A stretch of DNA of 64,000 bases from Tetrastigma voinierianum (lineage: Eukaryota > Streptophyta > Magnoliopsida > Vitales > Vitaceae), in the NCBI GenBank assembly GCA_016808115.1, contig JAEQBH010007360.1:186001-250000 (forward strand). Reading direction: 5' to 3'. The translations under genes and the position numbers were made by a program. The notes below the pieces were generated by a model, which did not search any database, was not told the origin of the DNA, and saw only the letters and a program-made list of their open reading frames with translations. Below are positions 1 to 10,769 of this stretch, piece after piece (positions within the stretch are counted from its first letter, which is position 1; each line of letters opens with the position of its first letter).

Positions 1-807
1 TTCATTTTAGGGTTTCATTTGCTCTCTTCTCTCTCTTCTTTCTTTCATTTTCTAGGCTGCCAAACACACCCCTTGAGGATGACAACTCAAGGGATGCTTG
101 GCTAAGCCTCATAGCTTTGAAGAGGAGGGTGGCTAGCTTGGTTTGGGGTTGTTCTTGGGGTTGTCCTCATGCTTTGAGATCTAGTCTTGCATTTATGGTT
201 CCATACCTTCCAAACTAGGGTTTAATGCATTTTAATGTTGTTCCTTTGGTCAATACTTGCCATGCTTTAGGGTTGATTACATGCTTAATGCTAGATCTGT
301 GATATCCTAGATGCCATTCTGAGCCATTGAAATGAGGTTGAGTGGGTTTTTTTTTTAAAGCTGAATGGGACTTTGAATGCATAATACTTGTCTTACGACT
401 TCCGAATAGGAGTGGTTCTAGGGTTAGGTTTCATAGCTAAACAAAGATCCGGTTTTGGCTTTGACTATATGTCATTTGCCCTAATGCGAGGAAATAACTT
501 GAGGACACTGTAATACCCCCATGTTATCAAGCTAGTGACCCAAGCCTTCAAGGTTGCCATTTCACACTTCACTTTGGCCATTACGGTTAATTAGGTGAAC
601 AAAAATGACCTCCTATTTTAGCCCAGGGTCGAAATCAGACTAAAGCCTCGCTATTTTCAAACAACGATCTTCAATCATTCGTGGGATGAAAACCCATCCG
701 TGTTCGACCCTAGACCGCTATCTTTGCGGTAGCTTGACTCACGGCAGTGGGAGAACTAAGGATACAAATATTGTTGATTCCGAATCACTTACTACGTGTA
801 CGAATCA
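1..807 (+). mobile_element. Family-A LTR, 3' part (A5), cut by window edge
   Basis: This is the 3' half of a family-A LTR. It matches the ends of the LTRs at 41960-43572, 47548-49187 and 34325-35880, including the segment around CTTGAGGATGACAACTCAAG and the terminal GTACGAATCA. The LTR ends at 807 and protease coding sequence of element B1 begins at once, so A5 inserted into, or was joined to, the gag/protease junction of B1. Its 5' part and any target duplication partner lie left of the window. Whether this is a solo LTR or the 3' LTR of a full copy cannot be decided here. No gene is present in it. Confidence 0.85.
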
Positions 808-1625
808 ATACTTGAGTTAAGCCGAGGTTCATGGATATCTTCAAAAGCTTCACATAAACATCCCATTTCTTTGAAACACTTGAGTAAATGTCGGGATCGT
901 GAAATTCATGAAGGATATCTTGTCAAAAGGAAGTTGGGAGACTATGAAGGATTATTGCTCTGTCGGAAAGAGTGTAGTGCTATATTCGCGGCTTCCCCTA
1001 AGTTGAAAGATCCAGGTAGCTTCACAATCCCATGTGCTATTGGGAATGTAGTATTTGAAAGAGCCTTGTGTGATTTACGTGCGAGCATTAATCTTATGTC
1101 ATGGTCGATCTTTAAGAAACTGAAATTAGGAGAAGCGTCAGGAATGATCACTTTGCGAAGGTGCGGTCCGGTCAACTAACTCATCCACGTGGTATCATAG
1201 AGGATGTGTTAGTCAAAGTGGACAAATTTATCTTCCCCGCAGATTTCATTATTCTAGACATGCAAGAAGATAAAGAGGTCCCAATCATCCTGGGACGACC
1301 ATTCCTAGCCACGGGAAGGGCAATGATTGATGTACAAAAGGATGAACTGAGGTTGAGAGTTCAAGAAGAGGAAGTGACATTCAATGTCTTTAATTCCATA
1401 AAGCATCCACGCCAATCTGAAGCGGTTGCTTCAGAATTGGATATGCTAGAGGTTATAGTGTCTAGCCAATTGGTTCCTTCAGAACCATTGGAGACTAGCC
1501 TGACTCATGATGAGCCTTACTCTTGTGAAGATGAGACAGTTCAAGAGTATGTCAAATGGATGGATTCTTTCGGCCCAAATATAAGAAAGTATTTTGAATC
1601 TTTGGGAGCTAAGCTGCCAGATTGA
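808..1625 (+). pseudogene. B1 aspartic protease (retropepsin) region, broken
   Basis: This is the gag-end and protease part of an Athila-type polyprotein, which would cleave Gag-Pol inside the virus-like particle. Recognisable blocks are KRKLGDYEG, KLKDPGSFTIPCAIGN and FERALCDLRASINLM, followed after a -1/+1 shift near 1165 by PRGIIEDVLVKVDKFIFPA, IILGRPFLATGRAMIDVQK and EVTFNVF. The active site usually reads DLGAS; here the glycine is arginine (DLRAS), so the enzyme would be dead even without the frameshift. Reading starts directly at the A5 LTR end with no gag core left. The second segment (1161-1625) stays open for about 150 codons, including an acidic linker with EYVKWMDSFGPN. Confidence 0.88.
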
Positions 1626-2420
1626 CTCCTCTGATGAGAAGCCTATTATGGAAGAGAAGCAGCTCCCGATCATTTGAGATATGCTTATCTTGAGGAGAGG
1701 TCTACACTCAGGTTATCATCTGTTTTCCCTCTCTAACATGGAGGAGGAGGGAATTGGTAAGATCATAGGAGCATAAAGTCTGATTGGATGGTCCACTAGC
1801 TAATATAAAGGGGATAAGGCCATCACATGTGTATTCACGAGGATATTCTTGGAGGCAATGACGATAGTGGATGCCTAGAGACATTTAAATCCTTCCATGA
1901 AAGAGGTAATTAGGAAGGAGGTACTTAAATGGTTAGATGTTGGAGTGAAATACCCTATCTCTGACAATTCATGGGTAAGCCTTGTCCAGGTGGTGCCCAA
2001 GAAAGGAGGGACTACGGTGGTAGTAAATGAGAAAAATGATTTGCTCCAGACCAGAACAGTTACAAGATGGAGGATTTGTATTGACTACCGAAGATTGAAC
2101 AAAGTGACTAGAAAATACCATTTCCCAATGCCATTCATTGATCAGATGTTAGATAGACTAGCGGGGAATGAGTACTTATGCTTTCTTGACGGATACTCGA
2201 GATTCAATCATATCACCATAGCTCCAGAAGATCAGGAAAAGACCACCTTCACGTGCCCTTATGGCACACGTTTGCTCGGAGAACACCATTTGGGCGTATA
2301 TGACCGAGAACCTTTCAAAAGATGTATGATGGCAATATTTTCAGAAATGGTCGAAAAATCCATTGAAGTCTTCATGGATGAGATTTTTGATGATTGGATC
2401 ATTTATTATTTGCCTCCATA
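1626..2420 (+). pseudogene. B1 reverse transcriptase, broken
   Basis: The PR-RT linker (1626-1896) is full of stops but still matches the usual Athila linker. The RT domain opens at 1897 with MKEVIRKEVLKWLDVG and continues through VQVVPKKGG, CIDYRRLNKVTRK, HFPMPFIDQMLDRLAG, FLDGYS and APEDQEKTTFTCPYGT. The segment after PYGT, which should read FAFRRMPFGLCNAPATFQ, is garbled by local indels. The catalytic box FMDD has become FMDE (VFMDEIF, near 2374-2390), removing the second metal-binding aspartate. The frame then breaks. In function it would copy element RNA into cDNA; this copy cannot. Confidence 0.9.
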
Positions 2421-3058
2421 ATCATTAGTGCGAAGAGGTGTAAGAGCAGAATTTAGTTTTAAATTGGGAAAAGTGCCACTTATGGTGAGAGAAGGCATAG
2501 TATTGGGGCATCGCATATCCAGGAAGAGGAATTGAGGTTGATCGGGCCAAGATTGAGATCATAGGCTTGTCTCCTCCCACGTCGAGTAAAGGGATGCGAA
2601 GTTTCCTAGGCCACCGCAGTCTTTACAAACGGTTCATTCGAGATTTCTCTAAAGTTTCGTAGTTGTCTAATCTTCTTATGCAAGGCGTGTGGAATTCGAA
2701 TTCAATGAGCCATGCATGGGCGCTTTGGTGATGAAAAGTTAACCTCAGCTCTTATAGTAATCACTCCAGATTGGAACCTTCCGTTTGAACTTATGTGCGA
2801 TGCAAGTGACTTTGCAGTTGGGGTTGTCTTGGGCCTGAGAAAAAAAAAGCTCTTCTATGCCATCTATTCGCGTTAGAGCGTGAATGATGCCTGACTCAGT
2901 TATCATACAATAGAAAGAATTTTTAAACATTTGTGTTTGCTTTTGACAAATTCGGACCTTATCTTATAGGGAATAAGGTTATTGTGTTCACGGATCATTC
3001 CGCAATCAAATACTTGTTGAATAAGAAAGACGAAAAAACCTAGACTTATTCGTTGGGT
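2421..3058 (+). pseudogene. B1 RT connection and RNase H, split by B2
   Basis: Degenerate but ordered blocks are visible across frames: a GMRSFLGH-like connection segment (about 2590-2650), a segment reading VITPDWNLPFELMCDASDF (about 2757-2812), and IVFTDHSAIKYLLNKK (about 2980-3030). The last is RNase H sequence ending at RW just before the B2 insertion. The remainder of the domain resumes at 16379. Several stops and shifts interrupt it. RNase H would remove the RNA strand during reverse transcription. Confidence 0.8.
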
Positions 3059-3063
3059 GCTCC
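3059..3063. repeat. Target site duplication GCTCC, left of B2
   Basis: GCTCC immediately precedes the TGATGAGTGC start of the B2 5' LTR and recurs at 16374-16378 directly after the B2 3' LTR. It lies inside an RNase H codon run of B1, so it dates B2 as an insertion into B1. Confidence 0.88.
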
Positions 3064-4157
3064 TGATGAGTGCCTAAAACATTCATAGTATACTCGCGTC
3101 TGCTTTATGTTTTTAGTTTATTTTACATTTAAATAAGCACATTATAGCCCCAGTCGATTTAGGAGTTTTGTGAATTGCGGGTCGGGATCGTGGTTTAGGC
3201 GATTTGGGCCTAAACATAAGAAGCAAGAATCTTTTGGTTGCCACGTCAGCGACGTCGCAACATTGTGACATCTGATTTTGCACCAACATCATTACAAAAG
3301 CAAGGGAGACCTAATTTGGGAGCATCGAAGGCGTACAAACAAAGCACGGAAGAGTAAGAGCGTGACTAGGGATCGTGGAGAAGACACTTCCTTTTGTATT
3401 TCTTCTTTTACGCAAACAAAGCTGGCGATGATTCTAGATTGATTATGTATACTCAAGTCGGTATGTTTTAGATTCACATCTAAGGTTTTGTTAAACCACA
3501 TCCGCGATTATGGATTAGATTTTGATTTTATATTATTTAGTTATTTATGATTTGTTTTGTATCTTGCTCTATATAATGATTTATACATGTGATGTCTTAC
3601 CCGACATTGGCATGATTCCTCTTTGGGTATCGAGATCGGCGAGAGATGAGGGCGCCCGGGGATCTAAATGGCGACATGGTCAATTCGGTAAATAAGATAT
3701 CCAGATTCGAGGTGTGATTAGTTCAGAACATTTAAAGCGTTTGAACGTGGGGTGAGTGAGATACACTCCAGCCTGCTTGAGTGAGAGATAGGCGGATACA
3801 CCTCGAGAGAGGGTATCTCGTAGGCAAGATCACCCCACCATCAATAAGTCACGAATAGACTAAATAGTAATTCCTTTAGGTAGTAATCCATCAAAAGTGG
3901 CAAGGGGAGAGCCAGGCCACTAGTCTCACAACACGATGATTTACTAAGATAATTTAATTTAGTTTAATCTCACACCTTAGTTAACTAGTCATTCAAGGTT
4001 TCAGTCCAGATAATATTACAGGGCCAATTTCAGTAGTCAACGCACTTCTCCCAGTGGATCAATATTTGTACCCTAGGTACACTATATTACTTGAGGCGAC
4101 GCGTGCACTTGCGCACATAGGTGCACACATTTTACACATCACGCTTTCGGCCTATCA
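3064..4157 (+). repeat. B2 5' LTR
   Basis: It starts TGATGAGTGC and ends CGGCCTATCA. It is paired with 15220-16373, with which it shares segments such as TTTATGTTTTTAGTT, GGTCGGGATCGTGGTTTA, the CACATCTA region and the terminal ACACATCACGCTTTCGGC. The block at 3238-3272 is a decayed copy of the family-B palindrome CAACGTCGCGACGTTG. No coding potential is seen. Confidence 0.9.
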
Positions 4158-4162
4158 AGTTT

Positions 4163-4179
4163 TTGCGCCGTTGCCGGGG
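4163..4179 (+). other. B2 primer binding site for tRNA-Asp
   Basis: TTGCGCCGTTGCCGGGG lies five bases after the LTR end. It matches TGGCGCCGTTGCCGGGG, the complement of the 3' end of plant tRNA-Asp(GTC), with one G missing. This tRNA-Asp primer is usual for Athila-type elements and marks where minus-strand cDNA synthesis would begin. Confidence 0.88.
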
Positions 4180-4319
4180 AGTTTTTTTACAGTTGATATT
4201 AAAAGAGTGCAATTATATATTACTCTAGAATTCTTATTTTTATTTTTATTTTGCTTTTACAAGTGCTTGTAATTTGGTTATTGCGTTTGGTGTGTGATTT
4301 CAGATTAAGGTTATTGTGA
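4180..4319 (+). other. B2 5' leader with palindrome
   Basis: This is an AT-rich untranslated leader. It holds a perfect inverted repeat TTACAAG-TG-CTTGTAA at 4257-4272, about 80 bases after the primer site. The arms use the same two words as the stem of the family-A leader hairpin but in opposite order. A role in packaging or dimerisation is only a guess. Confidence 0.45.
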
Positions 4320-5700
4320 ATGTATGCGAAGTCGGGGTCAAGTTGAACTACGTCTGTTTGATCTTGAACTGGAAAGAACTTTGCAGATTCTGAGAGAACA
4401 AAGAAGCCTGACAATCTAGAATCATGTAGGACATTGTAAGAGAGCAAGATCATGGCCAAGAAGCTAGCGAGTCTCAAAGGGGTCATAATGGGAATAATGG
4501 AAGGAATCAGGCGCCCAGGCTGTTTATACGACGATGTCTATTCAGCATATTTGCTAGAATTTCCACCCACGAGTTGTTCAAGCGGTATCCGAAGACACTG
4601 TCATGAAAACAACTTGAGCGAAGTCGGTGACCTTACGAGATGCTTGAAAGCATCTGTTCCGCAGTTGCCAAATGAGAATGCGAATATTCCCTTGACGGCT
4701 TTATCGAGGTGTGTGACACGGTCAAGTATAATGGGGTAACTGAAGAGGCACTCAGGTTGAGATTGTTCCCGCTCTCACTAGGTGATAGAGCAAAGCACTG
4801 GTTGACAAGTCAGCCACCGGATTCTATTACTTCATGGAATGACCTAGTGCAGAAGTTTCTGACAAAGTTCTTCCGCACGGAAAATTACTTGCAAATTGGT
4901 GCGAAATAAATACATTTGAATGACCCAGAGGAGAAAGCTTGGCGAGAAACATGGGATAGATTTCTAAACTATTGAGGAGCCTTACCACGGGTGACCGGGT
5001 GGATCTTGATCCATACTTTCTATAATGAATTACGAGGAATGCTACTAGAATAGTGATTAGTGCCTCGCGGGAGGTGCCCCCAATGAGAGAGACCACGGAC
5101 CCGAGCATGAAATCCTGGAAGATGTTGCAACTAATACAAATCAGTGGCCTAGAGATAAGATTACACCACTAAAGGTCGTGGGCGGCACAGATAACGAGGT
5201 TCTCAGCAATCTGGTTACTCATGTTGCACAGCTTACTAAGCAACTGACTAGACAACAAGGTACTGCGAATGCCATGGGAGTTGTGTGAATTTTGTGGAGG
5301 ACAGCACAGCGGTACAGAATGTCAGTTGGGACAACAAACAGTAGAGCATGCCTAGTATTTATCGAGGTTTAATCAGAATCAGCCACAACAACAGGGTCAT
5401 TATGGGAGCAACAACTATCAGAACCTGAATCAAGGCCAAGGGTGGCGTAATAATCAGAATATAGAGCAGTCAGGGTTATGGATGGAGGAACAATCAAACC
5501 AACATGCCACCACCCCGAGTAAGCGAACCACCTCCCGAGAAAAAGGTGGACTTGGAACAAGCCCTTGCGCAAATGCTTACCTCGCATACTGCCTTTATGA
5601 ATGAGACAAAGGCGAATATGCAACACCAGGCCACCCCATTGAACAATCGGGCGGCGCGGAGTTGAGGAAATTTAGGGTGCGAATGGAGCCCGAATGGCAA
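4320..5700 (+). pseudogene. B2 gag, broken
   Basis: The Athila-type capsid gene. The capsid core (4709-4909) reads CDTVKYNGVTEEALRLRLFP then SLGDRAKHWL and FLTKFFRT, the standard plant retrotransposon gag core. A zinc knuckle of the Athila CX2CX3HX4C form (CEFCGGQHSGTEC) is at 5284-5322. It is followed by a glutamine/asparagine-rich tail (NQPQQQGHYGSNNYQN, GYGWRNNQTNMPPP) and by PPPEKKVDLEQALAQML near 5525-5580. The N-terminal part (about 4440-4700) is split over frames. Stops and shifts are frequent, for example after 4909 and near 4975. The start codon cannot be fixed. Confidence 0.85.
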
Positions 5701-6560
5701 TCATTCATAGAAAGCGATCGTGTTCCTTACCAAGCAACAGAAGTGAACTCGAGACGAGAAGGGAATGAACATGTAAACGTCTGCGAGAAGTGGTAGAGAA
5801 TTGTATCTGACGACCCAGGTGATAGGGGAGGTAGAGCGAGGAAGTCATCGAGGACAGTGAATCATAATATAGAGAGGCGCGGCCCGAGAAAAATTTTGGG
5901 GAGAAGAAATTAAGGCAAGGATCACCAACCTGCTTGGTCGTATGCTTGAGCGCCTAAGAGGAATAAAGCGGATAAGCGAGTTCACCAAGTTTATGGAAGT
6001 GTTCGAAGCGCATCAACATTAGTTTGTTGATGCTCTTAAGCAATGCGAAGTTTTGTAAAATTTGAAGGACATCTTGTCATAGAAGAAGGCTGTCAGTTTG
6101 AGATAGTCAACCTCCTTTGAAGAATGTAATGTCATCCTTCGGAGGAAGGCATAAAAGCAAAAAGGCCCAAGCAGTTTCACTATCCCTTGCACCATTGGGG
6201 CATCTTTGAGAGAGCACATGTGACTTGGGCGCTAGTATCAATCTCATGCAGCATCTATATTTAGGCTTGGGATTAGGAAGCTCGTCCAACCATTCTCACA
6301 CTCCGGTTAGCCGATAGGTCCTTCGCATCAAGAGGTGATGAAGGCGTTCTAGTAAAAGTCGACAAATTCATCTTCCCGGTGGATTTCATTGTATTAGATA
6401 TTGAAGAAGATAAAGAAATACCCATAATATTGGGTAGGCGCTTTTCCTTGGCCCAGAAGACGATGATTGACGTACAAAGGGAGAGTTGAAATTGAGTGCG
6501 AGAAGATGAAGTTAATTTTAATGTGTTCGAATGGTGAGACACCACTGTAAGTGATACATG
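5701..6560 (+). pseudogene. B2 protease region, broken
   Basis: The gag-protease linker (5701-6000) carries WQSFIESDRV-like and basic segments. The protease follows in pieces: ALKQCEVL/FVKFEGHL-like words, a degenerate KAKDPGSFTIPC segment near 6160, and the active site CDLGASINLM with intact DLGAS at 6222-6236. LVKVDKFIFPVDFIVLDI is near 6352-6400, then EEDKEIPIILG-like and VQEDEVNFNVFEW near 6500-6532. Unlike B1 it keeps the catalytic DLGAS, but at least five frameshifts or stops separate the blocks. Confidence 0.82.
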
Positions 6561-7626
6561 CTTCATAATAGAAATTTGTGGAGGCTATAGTGGCTGGCAA
6601 GTGGTCTCATTGATCCTTTAGAGGCTAGCACGGTGCGAGTGATTTAGAGAACATGGGAGAGAAAGTAGGAGTATGTAAAATGGATGGATTCATTCGGGCA
6701 ATAGAAGGAAATATTTTGAATCTCTAGGTAGAAAAGACTAAACGCCAGTGCCATTTGTTGAGCATTTTGAAGATGGAGCAAAAGGCCTTGCCTAGCCACA
6801 TTTGAAGTATGCTTATCTTGCAGGGAATGCCTCCACGCCACAGAGTGATTATTTGGCGTCACGACGGCCCAGTAGGAAGATAAGTTATTGAGGTACTCGG
6901 AGAGATCACAAAAATGCGCTCGGATGGTCTGGGTGATTTAAAGAGGATTCGCCTTCTATGTGCATGCATCGAATTTTGCTAGAAGATGGTCATAAGCCGC
7001 CCGGTGGAATCCACAGAGGCTGAATCGGTATGAAAGAGGTAGTCCATGAGGAGGTACTAAAGTGGCTAGATACCCGGGGTTATTGTCTATTTTGACGATT
7101 GCTAGGTAAAGTCGGTGCGGAGTAGTACCTAAAAAGGAGGGAACAAGCGTCATAAGAACAAAGAATAACACGTACGCATACAGAGCAGTCCACCGAATTT
7201 GGAGAATTTGTATTTACTATCGAGCCCGAATAAGGCTACTTTCGAGCCATTTTCCATTCTTAGTTTACGGATCAAATGTTGGATAGACTAGCCCAGGACA
7301 CGAATACTATTGCTTTTTGGATGGGTATTCGGCTGTCAGTGTTATAGCCTGAAGATCAGAAGGCGACATTCACATGTGCCTTAGTACATTACCGCATTCA
7401 GCGGATGCCGCCCGAGAGCTATTACAATGCACAGGCATATTTCAGTATTTGTATGATGGCCATATTCCTTATATGGTTGAAAGAACCAATTGAGGTCTTC
7501 ATGGATGATTTTATGTCTTAAGGAAACTCCTTTGACAATTGCACGGAAAATTTGAGATCGGTGTTGATTAGATGCGAGAGACGATATTGTACTTAATTGA
7601 GAGAAGTGCCATTTTATGAATGAGGC
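6561..7626 (+). pseudogene. B2 reverse transcriptase, broken
   Basis: The first 450 bases are the PR-RT linker (a YVKWMDSFG-like block near 6675, then an acidic spacer). RT blocks follow in scattered frames: an RYERGS/KEV-like start near 7030, VPKKEGTSVI near 7125, RIWRICIYYRA near 7195, LDGYS near 7318, and the catalytic FMDD intact at 7498-7509. In identity and order it matches the B1 RT, but no run longer than about 25 codons is open before 7627. Confidence 0.8.
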
Positions 7627-8260
7627 ATGTACTTGGGCATGGATTTGAGAGGGATAGAGGTAGACAAAGCAAAGATTGAAGCAATAGAGAAATTACCTCC
7701 ACCCTCATCTGTAAAAGGCATAAGAAGCTTTTTGGGCCACGTTGGGTTCTATAGACGTTTCATAAAAGACTTTTCTCATATTGCAAAGTCGTTGTCTAAT
7801 TTACTGGTCCAAGGGACACCATTTGAGTTTGATGCGCAGTGTATGCGAGCATTTTCAGTCTTGAAAGATAAATTGGTGTCGGCTCCTATTGTAGTAGCAC
7901 CCAGTTAGACCTTTCCATTGGCTAATGTGTGATGCAAGTAGTATGCGATTATAGACGGTGCTAGGGTAGAAAGAGAAAGAATATTCCGGGTTATCTACTA
8001 TCTTGTGAACCTTGAATGATGCCCAGCTGGAACTATGCCACCCTTTGAAAAGAACTGTGGCCATTGTCTTTGCCTTTGATAAATTTGGGAGGCCTGTTGA
8101 TTAGCGATAAGGTGATCGTCCACAAACCATAGCCGCTAAGTACCTAATGACCAAAAAGGACGCCAAACCAAGACTAATCCAGTGGGTTCTCTTGCTGCAA
8201 GAATTCGACTTAGAGGTTAAAGACAAGAAGGGAACAGAGAACCTAGTCGCTAACCATCTA
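7627..8260 (+). pseudogene. B2 RT connection and RNase H
   Basis: One open run (7627-7908) covers the RT thumb/connection: YLGMDLRGIEVDKAKIEAIE, LPPPSSVKGIRSFLGHVGFY, RRFIKDFSHIAKSLSNLL, ending in LVSAPIVVAP. The RNase H domain then continues in other frames, with a CDAS-like block near 7930 and a KPLTIFAFDKFG-like block near 8050-8100. It rejoins an open frame at 8147 with KKDAKPRLIQWVLLLQEFDL and the ENLVANHLSWLE end of RNase H. The bases corresponding to the B1 break point are uninterrupted here. Confidence 0.85.
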
Positions 8261-9604
8261 TCATGGTTAGAAGGGGCAAGAGATGAGGTCCATGTGAACG
8301 ACGATTTCCCAGATGAGCAGCTCTTAGCTATCGAAGACAAAAAGGTGGTTCCATGGTTTGTCGACTATGTGAATTATTTGGTGGCCAAGGTGATCTCTCC
8401 AGAGTTTAGCTATCAACAGAAAAAGAGGTTCTTCGCACACTTGAAACACTACTATTGGGAGGAACCTATTTTATACAGGCATTGTGCTGACCAAGTGATA
8501 CGTGCGTGCACGAAGATGAAATGGTGCGTGTGCGAACCCGCATACACTTTACCATGTGGGGCATTTCGACGAGAACAACGACCAGGTACTTGATCGGGGT
8601 TTCTACTAGCTAGCTTGTTGAGGATGCTCACCCGGTTCGTATCCGCATAGATAAATGCCAGCCCATGGGGAGCATTTCTAGAAAGGACGAACCACCCATG
8701 AACACAATTCTAGAAGTTAAGCTATTTGATTTGTGGGGGATGGACTTCATGGGCCCATTCCCTCCCTCTTTTAATAACTTGTACATCTTGCTTGCAGTAG
8801 ATTACGTCTCTAAATGGGTTGAAGCAATATCGACCCGCACTAATGATGCTAGTGTGGTAGCCCAGTTCCTTCGCAACCACATATTTACATGGTTCGACAC
8901 TCCACGAGCACTGATCACAGATAAAGGTACCCATTTCTGCAATAAGATGGTTGACAAAGTCCTACACAAGTATGGAGTGCGGCACCGCACATCACTCGCA
9001 TACCATCCATGGCCAGATAAGCGGCGGTGTCGAATCGAGAAATCAAGTCCATTCTGGAGAAAACAGTCAACAACTCCAGGAAGGACTGGTCGAAAAAGAT
9101 TGAGGATGCACTCTAGGCATACAGAACAACATTTAAAACACCATTGGGTATGTCGCCATTCCGAATTGTTTATGGGAAAGCATGCCACCTTCCGGTGGAA
9201 TTGGAGCATAGAGCCCACTGGGAAACTCGGAGGCTGAACATGGACAGTACATTAGCCGGAGAGAAGCAGATGCTACAGCTTAGTGAATTGGATGAATTTC
9301 GCAATGAGGCATACGAGAATGCTAGAATATATAAGGAAAGACAAAAGCCTGGCATGACAAACATATCATGAGGAAAGATTTCGAGGTAGGTCAGAGAGTC
9401 CTCCTATTCAATTCCCGACTCAAATTTTTCCTGGGAAATTAAAGTCATGATGGTCGGGACCATTTACGGTGACCCAGGTCTTTCCACATGGAGGGGCAGA
9501 AATTATGCACCCTGAGAAAGGCACGTTCAAGGTTAACATACAAAGGTTGAAGCCATACTTCGGGGGCGAGATCAATGCGAATAAGCAAACCATTCTGCTA
9601 AGTG
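8261..9604 (+). pseudogene. B2 integrase, broken
   Basis: It would insert cDNA into the chromosome. The N-terminal zinc region is in FSYQQKKRFFAHLKHYYWEE and RHCADQVIR (8410-8510). The core keeps the first catalytic aspartate (WGMDFMGPFP, about 8737-8766) and the second (ALITDKGTHFCN, about 8908-8943). After AYHP a frameshift destroys the GQAE glutamate block, although VSNREIKSILEK remains in another frame (about 9030-9062). GMSPFRIVYGKACHLPVELE opens again at 9147. The C-terminal domain reads PGKLKS*WSGPFTVTQVFPH and GTFKVNIQRLKPYFGGE, ending at a stop near 9624. There is no chromodomain. Confidence 0.87.
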
Positions 9605-9955
9605 TACCAGAGGTGTTGCCGTAGTGAGTCAGACAGTCCCCGTCTTCATAATTACATCATTGAGATGCAAGGCGATAGAGCTAACGACATTAAACAAAGC
9701 GCTACTTGAGAGGCAACCTAAACTTTTTCAACTTTTTCTTTCGGTAGTCTAACTCTGTGTGTTTTCATTTTTTTTTCGTATTTTTGTCAACCTCCTTATG
9801 TCATCGGACATTTATTTCGATTGTCTGTTCTAGGACCTAAGGGAGCCTTGGAAGTGGAGATATGGCTCACGGAAGATCATTTCGGACGTGCACACGGGTC
9901 AGATTTCATTCAAGGGGTTTTTCTCAACAATTAGAATTTTTTTGAAAATGTGTTA
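9605..9955 (+). other. B2 post-integrase spacer
   Basis: Noncoding. It contains TTAAACAAAGCGCTACTTGAGAGGCAACC-like text near 9690-9720, a block found at the same place in B1 (23935-23970) and familiar from Athila-type elements between pol and the following ORF. The rest is pyrimidine-rich. No function is assigned. Confidence 0.6.
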
Positions 9956-9959
9956 ATTT

Positions 9960-10330
9960 GCTCTTCATCGCGTTGCGGCGTTGGTTCTAGCGTCTCGGCG
10001 TTGCCGGTGCGGCGTCCCCACGTCAGCGATGCTAGCGATAATCATGTTCATCGCGTCTGCGTGCGTCAGCGGCGTTGGATTTGCGTCAGCGATGTTAAGT
10101 TGGACCCCCTTTGCCACGTCGCGACGTTGGATTTCCACGTCACGACGTCAATTTAGACCCCCTCTGCCACGTCGCGACGTGGATTCCCATGCTGCGACGT
10201 TGGATTTATATCCGCACCCAGCGCGTCCGCGATGTTGGATTTATTGTCCCTGCGCCCGTGCGCGGCGTTGGCCCATGGCTCTCGGGCGCGTCGCGAAGTT
10301 GAGCCGCGCGTCGCGGCGTTGCCGCGGTTT
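9960..10330 (+). repeat. B2 CpG-palindrome tandem array
   Basis: About seven decayed units of roughly 53 bases, each with two copies of a CAACGTCGCGACGTTG-like palindrome separated by about six bases and followed by a GACCCCCTCT-like spacer. The clearest unit is at about 10108-10165. The same array, with the same unit length and spacer, occurs in B1 at 24209-24562. Most differences from the consensus are C/T or G/A changes at CpG, plus extra GC-rich drift in this copy. Short open frames here are by-products of the GC content. Confidence 0.85.
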
Positions 10331-10769
10331 ATGAACACCCTTGTTCGGTCTTCTTCCTCGCGAAACCCTCGATTTGAGCCTACCTCCCACATCCACCTCG
10401 CGGACCCACTCTCCCGGCTGTCGCTGACCTGCGCTTGGCACACCTCCCCGTCTGCGCCCATCTTTAGGACCTCCGTCTCCCATTGCCCATCTTGGTTTGG
10501 TGCCTTACTCCCGCCGGTGTAGGTTCCGTCCATTGGCGCCGTTATGTACTATGTTGTGGGTCTTATTAGGGTTAGGTAGGTTCTCTTGGGCCTATTCACG
10601 GTTTGCTCTGTTTGAGCTGACCACCATCCTTCCCACGTGCCCCCTGGGTGTTAGGCGCTTTGCCTAGTGAGCTTTGGGACCGCTAGTGAGCCCCATTCTT
10701 CCTGTTTCACTTGGGGTGTTGGGGTGTCAGGACACATTTTGGCCTCCATCCTCGCCGTCATGCACGCAC
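10331..10769 (+). other. B2 region upstream of ORF2
   Basis: C-rich sequence lacking a sustained protein match. It corresponds in position to 24563-25055 of B1. Short open frames on both strands disagree between the two copies, so I treat it as untranslated leader of ORF2. Confidence 0.5.

Noticed and set aside
4163..4179. Possible tRNA-Asp gene fragment
   Set aside because: Only the 3' terminal 17 bases match, at the exact primer-site position after an LTR; no cloverleaf is present here or at 34091-34108.
8802..9218. Minus-strand open frame of 138 codons
   Set aside because: It is the antisense shadow of the B2 integrase, whose motifs are clear on the plus strand.
10153..10533. Open frames over the B2 palindrome array
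   Set aside because: They arise from GC-rich palindromic repeats and have no counterpart in the B1 array.
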